Assembly (NCBI GenBank): GCA_025351165.1
Contig: JANXWK010000025.1
Coordinates: 42,202-106,201, forward strand
Length of the DNA: 64,000 nt
DNA from: Hyphomicrobiales bacterium
GTDB taxonomy: Bacteria; Pseudomonadota; Alphaproteobacteria; Rhizobiales; Beijerinckiaceae
Direction: 5' to 3'
Shown here piece after piece: positions 1-9,586 of the stretch (position 1 is its first letter; every line of letters begins with the position of its first letter). A model generated the notes under the pieces. That model was not told the origin of the DNA and ran no database searches. It was given only the letters and a program-made list of their open reading frames with translations. A program made the position numbers and the translations under genes.

Positions 1-566
1 TGAAAAAACAGTGGTGTGATAAGCGCAAGAAGCTGGACAAAAAATGAAGCTGCTACAACCTGATACAAGGCTTTGCGATAGCGATAAATAGATGGCAAAA
101 ACCATGCAAAACCGAATGTTTTGGGATCAAAACCCGCACCGCCCAATCGACGTGTGATTAGCAGGATTTCGTCATCAATGAGAGCATGGGCTTCGCTTAG
201 ACTATGCTCTCCAGCAGTTTTACTGGCAATATCAACAATGCGCCTTATATCAGCTTGTGGCCCATCGCCTAGTACACCATATCCACCAGATTTTAACTTT
301 ACAATTGCAGGTAAAGGGAGTGTTGCTAACCGTTTTTCACTCGGCTCTGATATAATCCGTGCCTTCAACCCCAATATATTGCATGCTCGCACCAAATCTT
401 CCGCTTGAGATACACGACCAGATATTGCAAGCTGGTGACTGATCTGCATAGGATCAGCTGCAATCCTGTAATACCCACTTACCATAGACAGAGCAACAAG
501 CCCTGTATCAAACAAGGTTAGCGGTGCAGATAAAGTGTCTCCAATTGGTTTTGTCTCAATATTCAA
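1..566 (-). CDS. Type I secretion ABC transporter, N-terminal part (HlyB-like), cut by window edge
   Basis: Read on the minus strand, about 188 codons are open to the left edge, so only the N-terminus is visible. Residues ~10-130 resemble the C39-like domain of HlyB-type exporters. DTGLVALSMVSGYYRI occupies the place of the C39 protease active site but has no catalytic Cys, as in RTX toxin transporters, which do not cleave a leader peptide. Residues 151-188 hold FGFAWFLPSIYRYRK and then LITPLFF, the conserved entry into the first membrane helix of this family. The ATPase domain lies outside the window. The only in-frame start after an upstream stop is a TTG at 566, without a clear ribosome binding site. 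By family, the product would be the inner-membrane ATPase of a tripartite exporter that secretes leaderless proteins. Its cargo is not identified. Confidence 0.82.
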   Translation of the reverse strand, partial: MNIETKPIGDTLSAPLTLFDTGLVALSMVSGYYRIAADPMQISHQLAISGRVSQAEDLVRACNILGLKARIISEPSEKRLATLPLPAIVKLKSGGYGVLGDGPQADIRRIVDIASKTAGEHSLSEAHALIDDEILLITRRLGGAGFDPKTFGFAWFLPSIYRYRKALYQVVAASFFVQLLALITPLFF

Positions 567-817
567 GCGCTGGACTCATTGCAAAATTCATAATTAAAAC
601 ATGTATAAAACACATGTGTTTTGAATTAATTAACTGAATTTTTTCCTCCTAAAATACCCTGATCACTTCAGGAAAGAATATAATTTGAAAAAATACTAAA
701 AACTTTTTCTTCTCATGCCTGATATGATTGTTCCAAAACTAAAATGCGTAAAATTGCCGCATTTAAGTAGGATATTCAGAGTTTATACTATTCTTTGAAA
801 TGAAATGGAGAGCGGCT

Positions 818-1090
818 ATGCGACTGTTTTTTGGACTATCAGCTTTAAGCTTTACAATTCTTTTCGCACCCACTCAAATCAATGCGCAAACTGCCTGCCG
901 TACAAAAAAAGTTGCCGCTGGTTACTCTCTTAAAGATTCCAGCAACTATACTTACAGCTGTTGCCAGGGCTACGATGGCGGATCCTGCATCGTTGAAACA
1001 TGCAAGGTTGGTGTTGGTGTCAAACCAGCTACATATCTGTATGAAAGCAAAATTAAAAAATCAAACTGTATAGGCAGTTATGTGGGTTAA
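818..1090 (+). CDS. Small secreted cysteine-containing protein
   Basis: Encodes about 90 residues. An ATG at 800 is in frame, but GGAGAG lies 5 bases before the ATG at 818, which is therefore the preferred start. Residues 1-24 form a typical signal peptide (hydrophobic run ending INAQ before TACR). The mature part is about 66 residues with six cysteines, including a CC pair, which suggests disulfides and a periplasmic or extracellular location. No family was recognised. It stands alone between a divergent type I secretion gene and phzF and is followed by its own terminator-like hairpin. An overlapping frame at 882-1073 has no signal peptide or RBS and is taken as a shadow. Confidence 0.6.
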   Translation: MRLFFGLSALSFTILFAPTQINAQTACRTKKVAAGYSLKDSSNYTYSCCQGYDGGSCIVETCKVGVGVKPATYLYESKIKKSNCIGSYVG

Positions 1091-1131
1091 ATGGTGTAAG
1101 CTATAGTAAAACTGCATTGGATATATTGACT

Positions 1132-1163
1132 GCATCTAAAAAAAATTAGATGCTCCATTTTTA
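1132..1163 (+). terminator. Rho-independent terminator-like hairpin
   Basis: A perfect 8-bp stem (GCATCTAA / TTAGATGC) closes an all-A loop at 1140-1145 and is followed by TCCATTTTTATAA. It lies 42 bases after the stop of the small secreted protein and before phzF, so it probably ends that transcript. Confidence 0.55.
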
Positions 1164-1248
1164 TAATTTAAGCTAACCATTACAGTTATATCTTGAACTA
1201 CTCATATACACGCTTGAAAATTTTTGCCTCACAGCGCATAAAACAGCT

Positions 1249-2157
1249 ATGTCACGCCGCTTTTATACGCTCGATGTTTTCACATCCACCCCCATGCAGG
1301 GCAATCCTCTAGCTGTTGTTCTTGACAGTCAAGGGCTGGATTCAATGCAGATGCAGGCTATTGCGGGTGAATTCAACCTTTCTGAAACAGTATTCATCTT
1401 CCCCCCCGCAGATCCTTCTAATACAAACCGGATTCGTATTTTCACACCTGTAAAAGAGTTGCCCTTTGCTGGGCATCCAACCCTCGGCACAGCAATTTTA
1501 CTGGCTAACCTGGATGCGCCAGACATAATGCGTGCAAAAGGCGGGGTTACAATTGCACTTGAGCAAAAAATTGGCCTTGTTTATGTCAACGTTACTAAAA
1601 GTGAAGCGCGTGGATGTCGTGCTATTTTTGATGTTCCTAAACTTTCAGAGCGCTTGAATACGAAATTGAACATAAAAGATGCAGCGCGTGCCCTTGGACT
1701 GGGGCTAGATCAGATTGGCCTTAAATCACATCAACTCTCACTCTGGTCAGCTGGAGTACCTTTTGTCATGGTACCCATCAGAAATCTTGAGGCGGTTCAG
1801 TCAATACAGATTGCAGATAGTGGTGCCTGGTCAAAAGCTTTTGATGCTTATCCTGTATTTGCCTATACGGATGAAACAGTTGACCTGGCTCATCATGTTC
1901 ATGCAAGAATGTTTTCGCCTGGTTTTGGCATGGTTGAAGACCCTGCAACTGGCAGCGCAGCGGCTGCATTTTCTGGTGTTGCAGTTGCTTTCGAAAATCC
2001 TCCCAATGGCACGCACCAGCTTATCATTGAACAGGGCTACAAAATAGGACGCCCATCACAGATTGCCCTTGATATTGATGTCTTAAATGGAATTTCCACA
2101 CATGTTCGTATTGGTGGGAGTGCCGTCATCATATCAGAAGGTAAACTGCATCTGTGA
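1249..2157 (+). CDS. PhzF family isomerase/epimerase-like protein
   Basis: 302 residues, the usual length for the PhzF (phenazine biosynthesis-like, diaminopimelate-epimerase fold) family. Seen: the N-terminal [19 protein letters not shown], the NLSETVF segment carrying the family's catalytic glutamate (~residue 45), FAGHPTLG around residue 75, and [14 protein letters not shown] near residue 225. Members are cytosolic homodimers. Apart from PhzF itself, most have unknown substrates, so no reaction is assigned; there is no phenazine cluster here. The stop overlaps the start of the Nudix gene by 4 bases, so the two are probably translationally coupled. Confidence 0.88.
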   Translation: MSRRFYTLDVFTSTPMQGNPLAVVLDSQGLDSMQMQAIAGEFNLSETVFIFPPADPSNTNRIRIFTPVKELPFAGHPTLGTAILLANLDAPDIMRAKGGVTIALEQKIGLVYVNVTKSEARGCRAIFDVPKLSERLNTKLNIKDAARALGLGLDQIGLKSHQLSLWSAGVPFVMVPIRNLEAVQSIQIADSGAWSKAFDAYPVFAYTDETVDLAHHVHARMFSPGFGMVEDPATGSAAAAFSGVAVAFENPPNGTHQLIIEQGYKIGRPSQIALDIDVLNGISTHVRIGGSAVIISEGKLHL

Positions 2158-2852
2158 TCAAAAATATTGAACTTGATGAAATCTATGCAGAGCTTGAGAC
2201 CTACAAGTGGAGCTTTCCAGATCAGTTTAGGTTGCAGATTGAGTCAGAATGGCAAAAACGCATATTGGAAAAGCCGTCTCTTTTTAATGGCAAAATCCTC
2301 CTCCAAAGCAGCTCAAAAATATGTAACCGCGTTTTAAAGACAAAGTATTTCATAACCGACTATGCAAATTTGATTGCCCAGCAGGTTCTGCAATTACAGC
2401 CAACCAATGTTCGCAACGGGTTTGCCATGGCTGCCCTTCACACAAATGATGGTGCTTTTCTGTTGGGTGAAATGGCAACCCATACCCATAATGCTGGCAG
2501 AGTTTATTTTCCCTCAGGCACACCAGATCTAAGCGATATTTTGCCAGACGGTACCATCAATTTGACAGGCAGTGTGCTGCGCGAACTCGAAGAGGAAACG
2601 GGGTTAACTTTGAGGGATGTAAAGCCAGCTACAACTTGGACAATGGTGGAAGCAACTTTTGAAACAGCCCTCATGAAGCCCATTTTTATAGATTTGCCCT
2701 CAAAAGAAGCAAGAAACAGAATAATTTCAAACATAAAAAAACAGGCAAGACCTGAGCTTGCTGAAATTCATATAGTTTACAAAAACAGCAACCTTAGTCA
2801 CCTGCCAGACTTCATGCGTGCCTATTTAGAATACAAGTTCAATGAATATTGA
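2154..2852 (+). CDS. Nudix hydrolase family protein
   Basis: 232 residues starting at a GTG inside the phzF stop region (4-base overlap). The core of a Nudix box is clear: GSVLRELEEETGL at about residues 143-155 supplies the REUxEExGU part that binds Mg2+. The usual upstream GGxxExGE stretch is replaced by SGTPDLSDI, so the family fit is good but the box is atypical. A substrate cannot be predicted; such proteins hydrolyse nucleoside diphosphate-linked compounds. Coupling to phzF suggests a shared housekeeping or detoxification role, which is inference. tRNA-Arg follows 48 bases downstream. Confidence 0.8.
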   Translation: MIKNIELDEIYAELETYKWSFPDQFRLQIESEWQKRILEKPSLFNGKILLQSSSKICNRVLKTKYFITDYANLIAQQVLQLQPTNVRNGFAMAALHTNDGAFLLGEMATHTHNAGRVYFPSGTPDLSDILPDGTINLTGSVLRELEEETGLTLRDVKPATTWTMVEATFETALMKPIFIDLPSKEARNRIISNIKKQARPELAEIHIVYKNSNLSHLPDFMRAYLEYKFNEY

Positions 2853-2900
2853 CTTTTAGCCATTGCTGTTGAAGCCATCATCGGTTATCCATAAAAGCAG

Positions 2901-2977
2901 GCACCCATAGCTCAGCTGGATAGAGTGTTGCCCTCCGAAGGCAAAGGTCGCGCGTTCGAATCGTGCTGGGTGCGCCA
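2901..2977 (+). tRNA. tRNA-Arg (anticodon CCG)
   Basis: A 77-base cloverleaf with encoded CCA. The acceptor GCACCCA pairs with TGGGTGC. The D arm reads GCTC...GAGT, the anticodon stem is TTGCC/GGCAA around the loop CTCCGAA (anticodon CCG), and the T loop is TTCGAAT. It decodes CGG. The 3' end lies one base from the stop of the convergent phosphoesterase gene. Confidence 0.95.
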
Positions 2978-2978
2978 A

Positions 2979-4343
2979 TTATTGCAAAAAATTCACCATT
3001 GATTTAGCTTTTCCATCGTGATCATTAAGATTGGGCAGATCAAAGCGTTCTTCAATTGTTTTCAATATTGAACCAAAATCATAAGCTGTACTATCTATAA
3101 AGCCTTTTTTGACCATATCGCCCACAACAATCAATGGTACGCGTGTTCCAGGCCCCCAGAAGTCACGTTTTGGTGGAGCAACGTGATCCCAAAACCCACC
3201 GTGCTCGTCATATGTAATGATTACAAGGGTTTTACCCCAACTGGGCATTTTTTTCAGGCGCTCAATAACATCACCTAAATGATTATCCCCATCAGTAATA
3301 TTGGCGTATCCTGGATGAAGATTAAGCTGGCCAATTGGCTTGTAAAATGAGACTGCTGGCAGGGTGTTTTTATCAATATCATCATAAAAATCTTTTAAAT
3401 CCTGCAAATGCGCCTTCTGTGCCTCTGTGCCGGGCGCAAGATTCTTAAAATATGTCATTGGCTGATGATGCCACTGAAAAAGCGTGCTGGCTTGCCCATT
3501 AAGCGCATCAGCATACCCACCGGAATACCATTTCCAGGATATGTTCCTGGCATCCATGATATCGCCTATGTGGGGCATAGTCTGCTGTGGAACCAGCCTT
3601 TCTTTGTCCGTATCATGAGAAGAATGAAAATTGACAGACCGGCTTGTATTAATTGCATAACCATCAGGAGAAACCTGTCCATCACGGATAATGCCACCCT
3701 CTGCATCTAGCTGCGCAACAATGCGCTCTGGTGCACCAGGCCATTTAAAAGCGCACCCGCATACAAGGTAGCTATGATTTAAAAATGATCCCCCAAAAGC
3801 AGAATGAAACATTGCATCACCCAAAGCATACTCTTTTGCGAGCTTCCAGTGTACAGACTTAGTCATGTTATAATAGCCCATGACCAACCCGCCAGCATCT
3901 GAGAGTAGAGCAAAGCGATCCATTTTCCCGTTATTGATCTGGGCTTTTTCCTGGTAGAATTTATGGATAAGATCGCCAGTAGCCTGATCCTGGGGCACGT
4001 AAGTATCAATTAAAAAAGGAGCATTTGGTAACTCTGCTGGAAACCGAGGATCAATAATCGCAGGTTTTTTATTTGTATCTTTTACAGGTGGCAAAAACTG
4101 GTACAGGCTACCATCGCGTTTAGCCTGATGAGCTGCAGCGCCAGCATTGAATATGCCATTTGCGCCAGGAAACAATCCAAACATATTATCAAAACTACGG
4201 TTTTCCTCAAATATGACCACAATGTGCTCTATCTTTTTGAGCTTGTCAGAAGGCATGGATTCAGCATGGCTAATATTTGAGCTTAGAAAAAAGCCTAACA
4301 CTATTGCAGCTTTATAAAATATGCCTGAACGTATATTGGGCAT
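2979..4343 (-). CDS. Secreted phosphoesterase (phospholipase C / acid phosphatase AcpA-type family)
   Basis: 454 residues from the preferred ATG at 4343, which has GGAGA 8 bases upstream; a TTG at 4358 would add five residues. Residues 1-28 are a signal peptide ending NISHA. The mature N-terminus has IEHIVVIFEENRSFDNMFG, the metal-binding and nucleophile region of the phosphoesterase family that includes bacterial phospholipase C and AcpA. ITDGDNHLGDV and TYDEHGGFWDHV further on are the later metal-ligand motifs. It is expected in the periplasm or outside the cell, cleaving phosphomonoesters or phospholipid head groups; the sequence does not decide which. It converges on tRNA-Arg and is monocistronic. 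Confidence 0.85.
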   Translation of the reverse strand: MPNIRSGIFYKAAIVLGFFLSSNISHAESMPSDKLKKIEHIVVIFEENRSFDNMFGLFPGANGIFNAGAAAHQAKRDGSLYQFLPPVKDTNKKPAIIDPRFPAELPNAPFLIDTYVPQDQATGDLIHKFYQEKAQINNGKMDRFALLSDAGGLVMGYYNMTKSVHWKLAKEYALGDAMFHSAFGGSFLNHSYLVCGCAFKWPGAPERIVAQLDAEGGIIRDGQVSPDGYAINTSRSVNFHSSHDTDKERLVPQQTMPHIGDIMDARNISWKWYSGGYADALNGQASTLFQWHHQPMTYFKNLAPGTEAQKAHLQDLKDFYDDIDKNTLPAVSFYKPIGQLNLHPGYANITDGDNHLGDVIERLKKMPSWGKTLVIITYDEHGGFWDHVAPPKRDFWGPGTRVPLIVVGDMVKKGFIDSTAYDFGSILKTIEERFDLPNLNDHDGKAKSMVNFLQ

Positions 4344-4455
4344 TTGAACTTTCTCCAAGCATCAAACTTAACGATTAACGACAAAAAAACACTAATGCAA
4401 AATTATGAATGTTTGAATACAATAATTATCGTTTAAGAAGGTATTAATAAATTAG

Positions 4456-5613
4456 ATGGTCTCACATAAAGCATCTGTTTTTAAACAGTTTCTGCAAAAT
4501 GAAGCAGCAGGCGGTATAATTCTTATTCTGTCTGCAATTGCAGCTCTTATTATTGCAAATTCGTCTTTTGCTCCTGTCTACATCCATGCTTTTAATATTG
4601 AATTTGCTGGGCTTAGCCTTACACATTGGATCAACGATGGACTGATGTCTGTTTTTTTTCTGCTTGTAGGGCTAGAAATAAAACGTGAAATGCTTACTGG
4701 GCAGCTTTCAACATGGCGCCTGCGTGCATTACCGCTAATTGCTGCTCTGGGCGGAATGATTATTCCAGCTTTTATCTATTTGGCACTCAATAAAAACTTG
4801 TCTCAAACTGCAAATGGTTGGGCAATACCTGTTGCAACAGACATCGCTTTTGCCCTTGGTATAATAACATTGGCTGGCAGGCAGGTTCCAAATTCCCTGA
4901 AGGTGTTTTTGACTGCCCTTGCCATTATAGATGATTTGGGCGCCATCCTGATAATCGCTGCATTTTACACAGTATCCTTGTCAATTTATTACCTGATATT
5001 AGCAGCCTTGATTTATGCGCTGCTTGTGATTTTGAACCGATTAAATATTACCTCTCTTGTACCATACTGTCTGCTTGGCTGCGCCTTATGGTATGCAGTT
5101 TTCAAATCTGGTATTCACCCTTCAGTTGCGGGGGTGGCTTTGGCATTGACTATTCCCCTTAAAAAAAAGCTTGAAAGCCCACTTCATTTTTTAGAGCATA
5201 AGATTCAGCCCTGGGTGGCATTTTTAATTATACCACTTTTTGGCTTTGCTAATTCTGGACTGTCATTAAAAACCCTGAATTTATCTTCAATCTTGGAGAC
5301 TGTTCCACTGGGAATTGCGCTTGGGCTTTTTTTTGGTAAACAGATTGGCGTTTTTGTATTTTCCTGGGTAGCCATAAAACTCAGACTTGCATCAAAACCA
5401 ATATATTGTAGCTGGATGCAGTTTTATGGACTTTCACTTTTATGCGGTATTGGCTTTACCATGAGCATTTTTATTGGTGGCCTGGCGTTTACAAATTCTG
5501 AACTTCAAAGCGCAACAAAGCTTGGTGTTCTGGCAGGGTCTGTTGCATCAGCTTTGGCAGGCTGGCTTGTGCTCAAACTTGCCAGCAACACTAACAACCG
5601 TCAAAAGGCTTAA
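4456..5613 (+). CDS. nhaA: Na+/H+ antiporter NhaA
   Basis: 385 residues, full length for NhaA, with about 12 hydrophobic segments. The ion-binding aspartates are visible: D129 in VATDIAFALG and D159/D160 in AIIDDLGAI, matching E. coli D133 and D163/D164. It exports Na+ or Li+ in exchange for protons at the inner membrane and supports pH and salt homeostasis. It is a single gene, divergent from the phosphoesterase, and its 3' end overlaps the convergent AsmA-like gene by 4 bases. Confidence 0.96.
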   Translation: MVSHKASVFKQFLQNEAAGGIILILSAIAALIIANSSFAPVYIHAFNIEFAGLSLTHWINDGLMSVFFLLVGLEIKREMLTGQLSTWRLRALPLIAALGGMIIPAFIYLALNKNLSQTANGWAIPVATDIAFALGIITLAGRQVPNSLKVFLTALAIIDDLGAILIIAAFYTVSLSIYYLILAALIYALLVILNRLNITSLVPYCLLGCALWYAVFKSGIHPSVAGVALALTIPLKKKLESPLHFLEHKIQPWVAFLIIPLFGFANSGLSLKTLNLSSILETVPLGIALGLFFGKQIGVFVFSWVAIKLRLASKPIYCSWMQFYGLSLLCGIGFTMSIFIGGLAFTNSELQSATKLGVLAGSVASALAGWLVLKLASNTNNRQKA

Positions 5614-8600
5614 TCTATTTCAGCTGGAATAGGCGGAGCTACAGCACCTTTAAAGTCAAATATTTTTCTCAAAAATCCTGGAGATACAGCTGCAATTGGA
5701 TTAATGCTTAAACTAGGCTGCGATGCACGACCCGTCACTTGAAAAGGAATGGAGAATACTCCCTCATATTTATTACCAGCTAAAAACAAACCAAGAACTG
5801 GAATTTTAGCAAATGCATTATTTAATCCATAGGCAGGTACAAATGTCCCTGTAATATTAACGTAGTCACGTTTATAATCAAACTGGCCGCTCAATGTCCC
5901 GCCAACTTCCCTGCCCCACATCACTGCATCTGATATGTCAAAATAATCCCCGCTTCTAGTAAAGTCCATGTGTAGTTTTGTAAAAGCAACATCACTGGCA
6001 TTAGTAATAAATCCACGCTTGGCGCCCTGTTCGGTGGAATCATTTATAGTGGGTGCAACAGCAGAGGCGCGCTTTAAAGCCGGCTCATCGCGTAAAGCAA
6101 AATCACGAATATTAACATATCCAGCTTCACTATTGCCTGATTTTGTAAGGTTTAAATCCAGTGTACCCCCTTGCATACGACTGTAAATATCCGTAAATCG
6201 CAGCAGCGCACCAGCATTCTGGGTCAGCAGCGTTATGGTTGCATTCCCATCGCTTTGTGAGGTGATTTTGCCTTTGACATTTGCGCCGTTAAGCTTTGCG
6301 CTAAATGCACCCTGTTTAATTTGAGTACCCTTTTTTACAAGACGAATATCTGCATTTGCTGCAATTTCTCCATTGAACCCGCTAAGGGCAACTGCCTTAA
6401 GTTCAAGGTCTAGATCCTTGTTTGAACCTGGAGTATTTTTTGGTGCGCCGCGTAAAAACGGTCTTATATCCAAACTATTGGCTCGTACATTGATTTTAAG
6501 TCCATTTGCAGTCTTTTGGCCATCAACCTGCATGACATCACCTTGGGACAAAACAAGTTGAGTTAACTGAAAAGAGTACAAATTACCCTCTGCTGTCACC
6601 TCAGCACTGCCTTTAAGTGTAGGCCCATGTCCCTCAAGGTCTATATTAGTAAGTTTATAACCATTTTCACGCTCATTGAGCGTAAGCTTTAACTTGGAAA
6701 TTTTGCCTGCTGGTTTGGTCCAGCCAGGCAATAATCCATCAATATTTGCTTTGGTCAAATCAACTTCCAGCGGTAAGCCAGCTTTAGCATTGACAGGAAA
6801 GTCAGCCTTAACCAAAACAGTCACTGGTCCAGTGAGCTGGGGCGCCAAGTGAAGACCGCGCTTTGCCCTTGCAGCCTCATCAAGTGTAAATGTAACTGCC
6901 CCGTCTTCCAGATTGCCAGAACGGGGCTGCACCAAATCAATACGGGCCGGAATTCCAGCTGCTTTCCCATCGCCCTTTAGCGAAATTACTCCTGTTTGGG
7001 CAGAAAATTGCAAAGACGGCGATTCAAAATTTTCTTTACCTAAAAAGTTTTCTAGAACAAAATTATGCAGGTTTGCCTTGGCTTGAAGATTGACATCTGG
7101 AGGATCAATTTTATCTTTGAGCGGCAAAGAAATCTGCACATGACCATCAAATACACCTTTGATAACTGCAGTTTTTTCTCCAGCTGGTACCACGCCTTTC
7201 AAGGCTGGATAATTTAAAAGTTCCAACACACCCTCCAGTGGACCATTCAGCTTAAAGTTACTGATTGCCTCAATAGGATGTTTTGCAAGATCTGGAGTGT
7301 TGAAACTACCTTCACCAATTGTTAATACGCGTCCAGAAGCAAGTTTCATTTCACCTTTGACACCACTCAAAGAGGATGATCTTCCAGTTGCACGACCAAT
7401 AAGATTTAATGCTGAGAGCGCAGGTACGCCTGGCACTACAATAAGCTTGGCGTTGATTATTGTAAATTCACCATTGACAGATTCCACTGGCATGGGCTTA
7501 CGCATTTTTATATTTTCAAATGTATCAGCAGAAAGTGTTGTGGAAATCTGGGCTTTGGTCACTGTTCCTGCACTTAAGTTGGATACTAAAAACGATCTTA
7601 ATTTAGGGGCCACAAAAGCAGGCCATATGTGTAGAACATTACGTACATCCGATTGCGCAAGTGTGAGATCAGCTGATAAACCCATTCTACCCTTTTCATC
7701 AAAAACAATGTCTCCCTTTAAAAGGCTGCTTAGCTGATCCGCAAGAAGCTCAAAGGACTGAATTTTTATAATGCGCATTGCAGGATCTAATACTGCTTGC
7801 ACACTGCTTTTTTTAATTTCGATTGCCTTGTCTTGAATGGTAAGAGATTTCAAAATTCCATTTTTTAAATCAAGCCTGACTAACCAGCTTTGGTCAGAAA
7901 CAGAGGGTAGTATCTCCCCTTGAAACTTCATATCTACGCCGCCCGCATCGAACCCAAATTCTGTCAAAATTATCTTTTGGTTTTCAGCCAGATACGAAAA
8001 TTCAAGATTGGCCTGGACTACGCTGATGGGTTTGGCTTCGGGGTCATCTATGAAAATTTCACCACTGCCAACAATTCCCTTTCCCTCAATTTTTTTTAGG
8101 ATTGCATCCTGAGACCAGCCAGTTGATAAATCAAGTGAAAGAGCCATATCGCGGCCAAGTGTTTTAAAATCTACGCCACTAAAGGCAATAATATCAGCAA
8201 CAGAAATACGATCAATAACAAGCCTGAATGATAATGGCTCTCTTCCTGACATAAGTTTGGCACTTATTGCCCCAGATTGCCCCCTGGCCTTGAGGGTAAC
8301 AGCGTTTTTGCCATCTGCTTCTGGCTCTACATCCATATTTACATGGGCAAAAATATAATGCCCCCCTGTACGCTGATCTTCAATCTCGATCCGTCCATTT
8401 TCTATATTGATCCTTGGCAGCTCTGTATTTGGCTTACTGCCTTTTTGATCTAAAATGCTATACAATCTCTGAAGACTTTGCTGCGCTGAAATAAGCTCAA
8501 CACTGTTTTTATTTTCAGCAAATGCAACCTGTCCATTTGCAGCTACAACAAGAGAAATGTTTATATCCCTGAGAGTAATTACGGTTGGATTTAAATCAAG

Positions 8601-8966
8601 TTTTACTAACCCCAAAGTATTAAATTCGATCTTTGTGCTTGGGGCAGACATAATTTTTTCACCCAAGGAAGAATTAACACCCACATTGTTTATCTCAGCA
8701 ATAATGATATCGGAACTTCCATCTATTTTTATATCGCCAATATTGATCCTGGACGTCTGCCCAAAATGCTTATGTAGTTCAAAAGTCAATTTCTCGCGGA
8801 TAAAATGACTAGGAATTGCACTGCGTAAAAGGAAAATCGCCCCCCCAGTAACAAGAACAACAAGTGCAAAAAGAATTACAACAAGCCTTCCACAAAACCG
8901 ACTTACAACCAATGTCCATCGTTCACTGATTTTCTTAGACCGACCATGTTTGACGATTTCAACCAC
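5610..8966 (-). CDS. Large AsmA-like / DUF3971 (YhdP-type) envelope protein
   Basis: 1118 residues starting at a GTG (8964-8966) preceded by AAGGGA. One membrane helix lies near residues 24-49 after a basic N-terminus, and the rest is a long beta-rich periplasmic region. Repeated short strands and the C-terminal stretch with GREVGGTLSGQFDYKRDYVNI and IPVLGLFLAG match the AsmA-like C-terminal domain of DUF3971/YhdP proteins. Members of this superfamily bridge the inner and outer membranes and have been linked to phospholipid transport. That role is inferred from family only. The gene is monocistronic and its 3' end overlaps nhaA by 4 bases. Confidence 0.8.
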   Translation of the reverse strand: MVEIVKHGRSKKISERWTLVVSRFCGRLVVILFALVVLVTGGAIFLLRSAIPSHFIREKLTFELHKHFGQTSRINIGDIKIDGSSDIIIAEINNVGVNSSLGEKIMSAPSTKIEFNTLGLVKLDLNPTVITLRDINISLVVAANGQVAFAENKNSVELISAQQSLQRLYSILDQKGSKPNTELPRINIENGRIEIEDQRTGGHYIFAHVNMDVEPEADGKNAVTLKARGQSGAISAKLMSGREPLSFRLVIDRISVADIIAFSGVDFKTLGRDMALSLDLSTGWSQDAILKKIEGKGIVGSGEIFIDDPEAKPISVVQANLEFSYLAENQKIILTEFGFDAGGVDMKFQGEILPSVSDQSWLVRLDLKNGILKSLTIQDKAIEIKKSSVQAVLDPAMRIIKIQSFELLADQLSSLLKGDIVFDEKGRMGLSADLTLAQSDVRNVLHIWPAFVAPKLRSFLVSNLSAGTVTKAQISTTLSADTFENIKMRKPMPVESVNGEFTIINAKLIVVPGVPALSALNLIGRATGRSSSLSGVKGEMKLASGRVLTIGEGSFNTPDLAKHPIEAISNFKLNGPLEGVLELLNYPALKGVVPAGEKTAVIKGVFDGHVQISLPLKDKIDPPDVNLQAKANLHNFVLENFLGKENFESPSLQFSAQTGVISLKGDGKAAGIPARIDLVQPRSGNLEDGAVTFTLDEAARAKRGLHLAPQLTGPVTVLVKADFPVNAKAGLPLEVDLTKANIDGLLPGWTKPAGKISKLKLTLNERENGYKLTNIDLEGHGPTLKGSAEVTAEGNLYSFQLTQLVLSQGDVMQVDGQKTANGLKINVRANSLDIRPFLRGAPKNTPGSNKDLDLELKAVALSGFNGEIAANADIRLVKKGTQIKQGAFSAKLNGANVKGKITSQSDGNATITLLTQNAGALLRFTDIYSRMQGGTLDLNLTKSGNSEAGYVNIRDFALRDEPALKRASAVAPTINDSTEQGAKRGFITNASDVAFTKLHMDFTRSGDYFDISDAVMWGREVGGTLSGQFDYKRDYVNITGTFVPAYGLNNAFAKIPVLGLFLAGNKYEGVFSIPFQVTGRASQPSLSINPIAAVSPGFLRKIFDFKGAVAPPIPAEID

Positions 8967-9069
8967 TGACTTCCCTTAATTCACTGTTGTTTGTAATATG
9001 TGCATAATACGGATTTTAACGATTCGTTCCCTCAAAACATAACGATCAAACACAAATAGGAACACTAAA

Positions 9070-9540
9070 ATGACTGTAAATTTAAGTGTAGGTTTGCCAG
9101 CTCCAGCTTTTTCACTTGCAGCAGATGGGGGTAAAACGGTTTCTCTATCAGATTATCTGGGCAAAAAACTTGTGCTGTATTTTTACCCTAAGGATGACAC
9201 CAGCGGGTGCACGGCAGAGGCCGTTGATTTTAATAGTAAACTTGAGGCTTTTACAGCCCTTGGCACAGCAATAATAGGTGTTTCAGCCGATAATGTGGCA
9301 AGTCATGACAAGTTCAAAAAAAAATATGGACTGAATTTTCCCCTTGCCTCTGATGAGACAAAATCCATGCTGGAAGCCTACGGCGTATGGGTGGAAAAAA
9401 GCATGTATGGTAAAAAATATATGGGCATTGAGCGCACAACTATACTGATTGATGAAGCAGGAAAAATTATAAAGACCTGGAATAAAGTTAAGGTTCCAGG
9501 CCATGTAGATGAAGTATTGAGTATTGCTGAATCCCAGTAA
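9070..9540 (+). CDS. bcp: Thioredoxin-dependent peroxiredoxin, Bcp/PrxQ type
   Basis: 156 residues with a thioredoxin fold. It reduces H2O2 and organic peroxides in the cytosol. The peroxidatic cysteine is C47 in YPKDDTSGCTAEA. Many Bcp proteins carry a resolving Cys five residues later (GCTxEAC); here that position is V52 and no other Cys is present, so this is a 1-Cys enzyme that must be regenerated by an external thiol. AGGA lies before the ATG. It is monocistronic and divergent from the AsmA-like gene. Confidence 0.92.
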   Translation: MTVNLSVGLPAPAFSLAADGGKTVSLSDYLGKKLVLYFYPKDDTSGCTAEAVDFNSKLEAFTALGTAIIGVSADNVASHDKFKKKYGLNFPLASDETKSMLEAYGVWVEKSMYGKKYMGIERTTILIDEAGKIIKTWNKVKVPGHVDEVLSIAESQ

Positions 9541-9586
9541 CCCATTAGCCATATAATGTGTTTTTTAAAGTCAAAAACAAATTTTT

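Noticed and set aside
121..408. 95-codon plus-strand frame
   Set aside because: It lies antisense to the HlyB-like N-terminus, which has clear family motifs on the minus strand.
882..1073. 63-codon frame overlapping the small secreted protein
   Set aside because: No RBS or signal peptide; the other frame has both.
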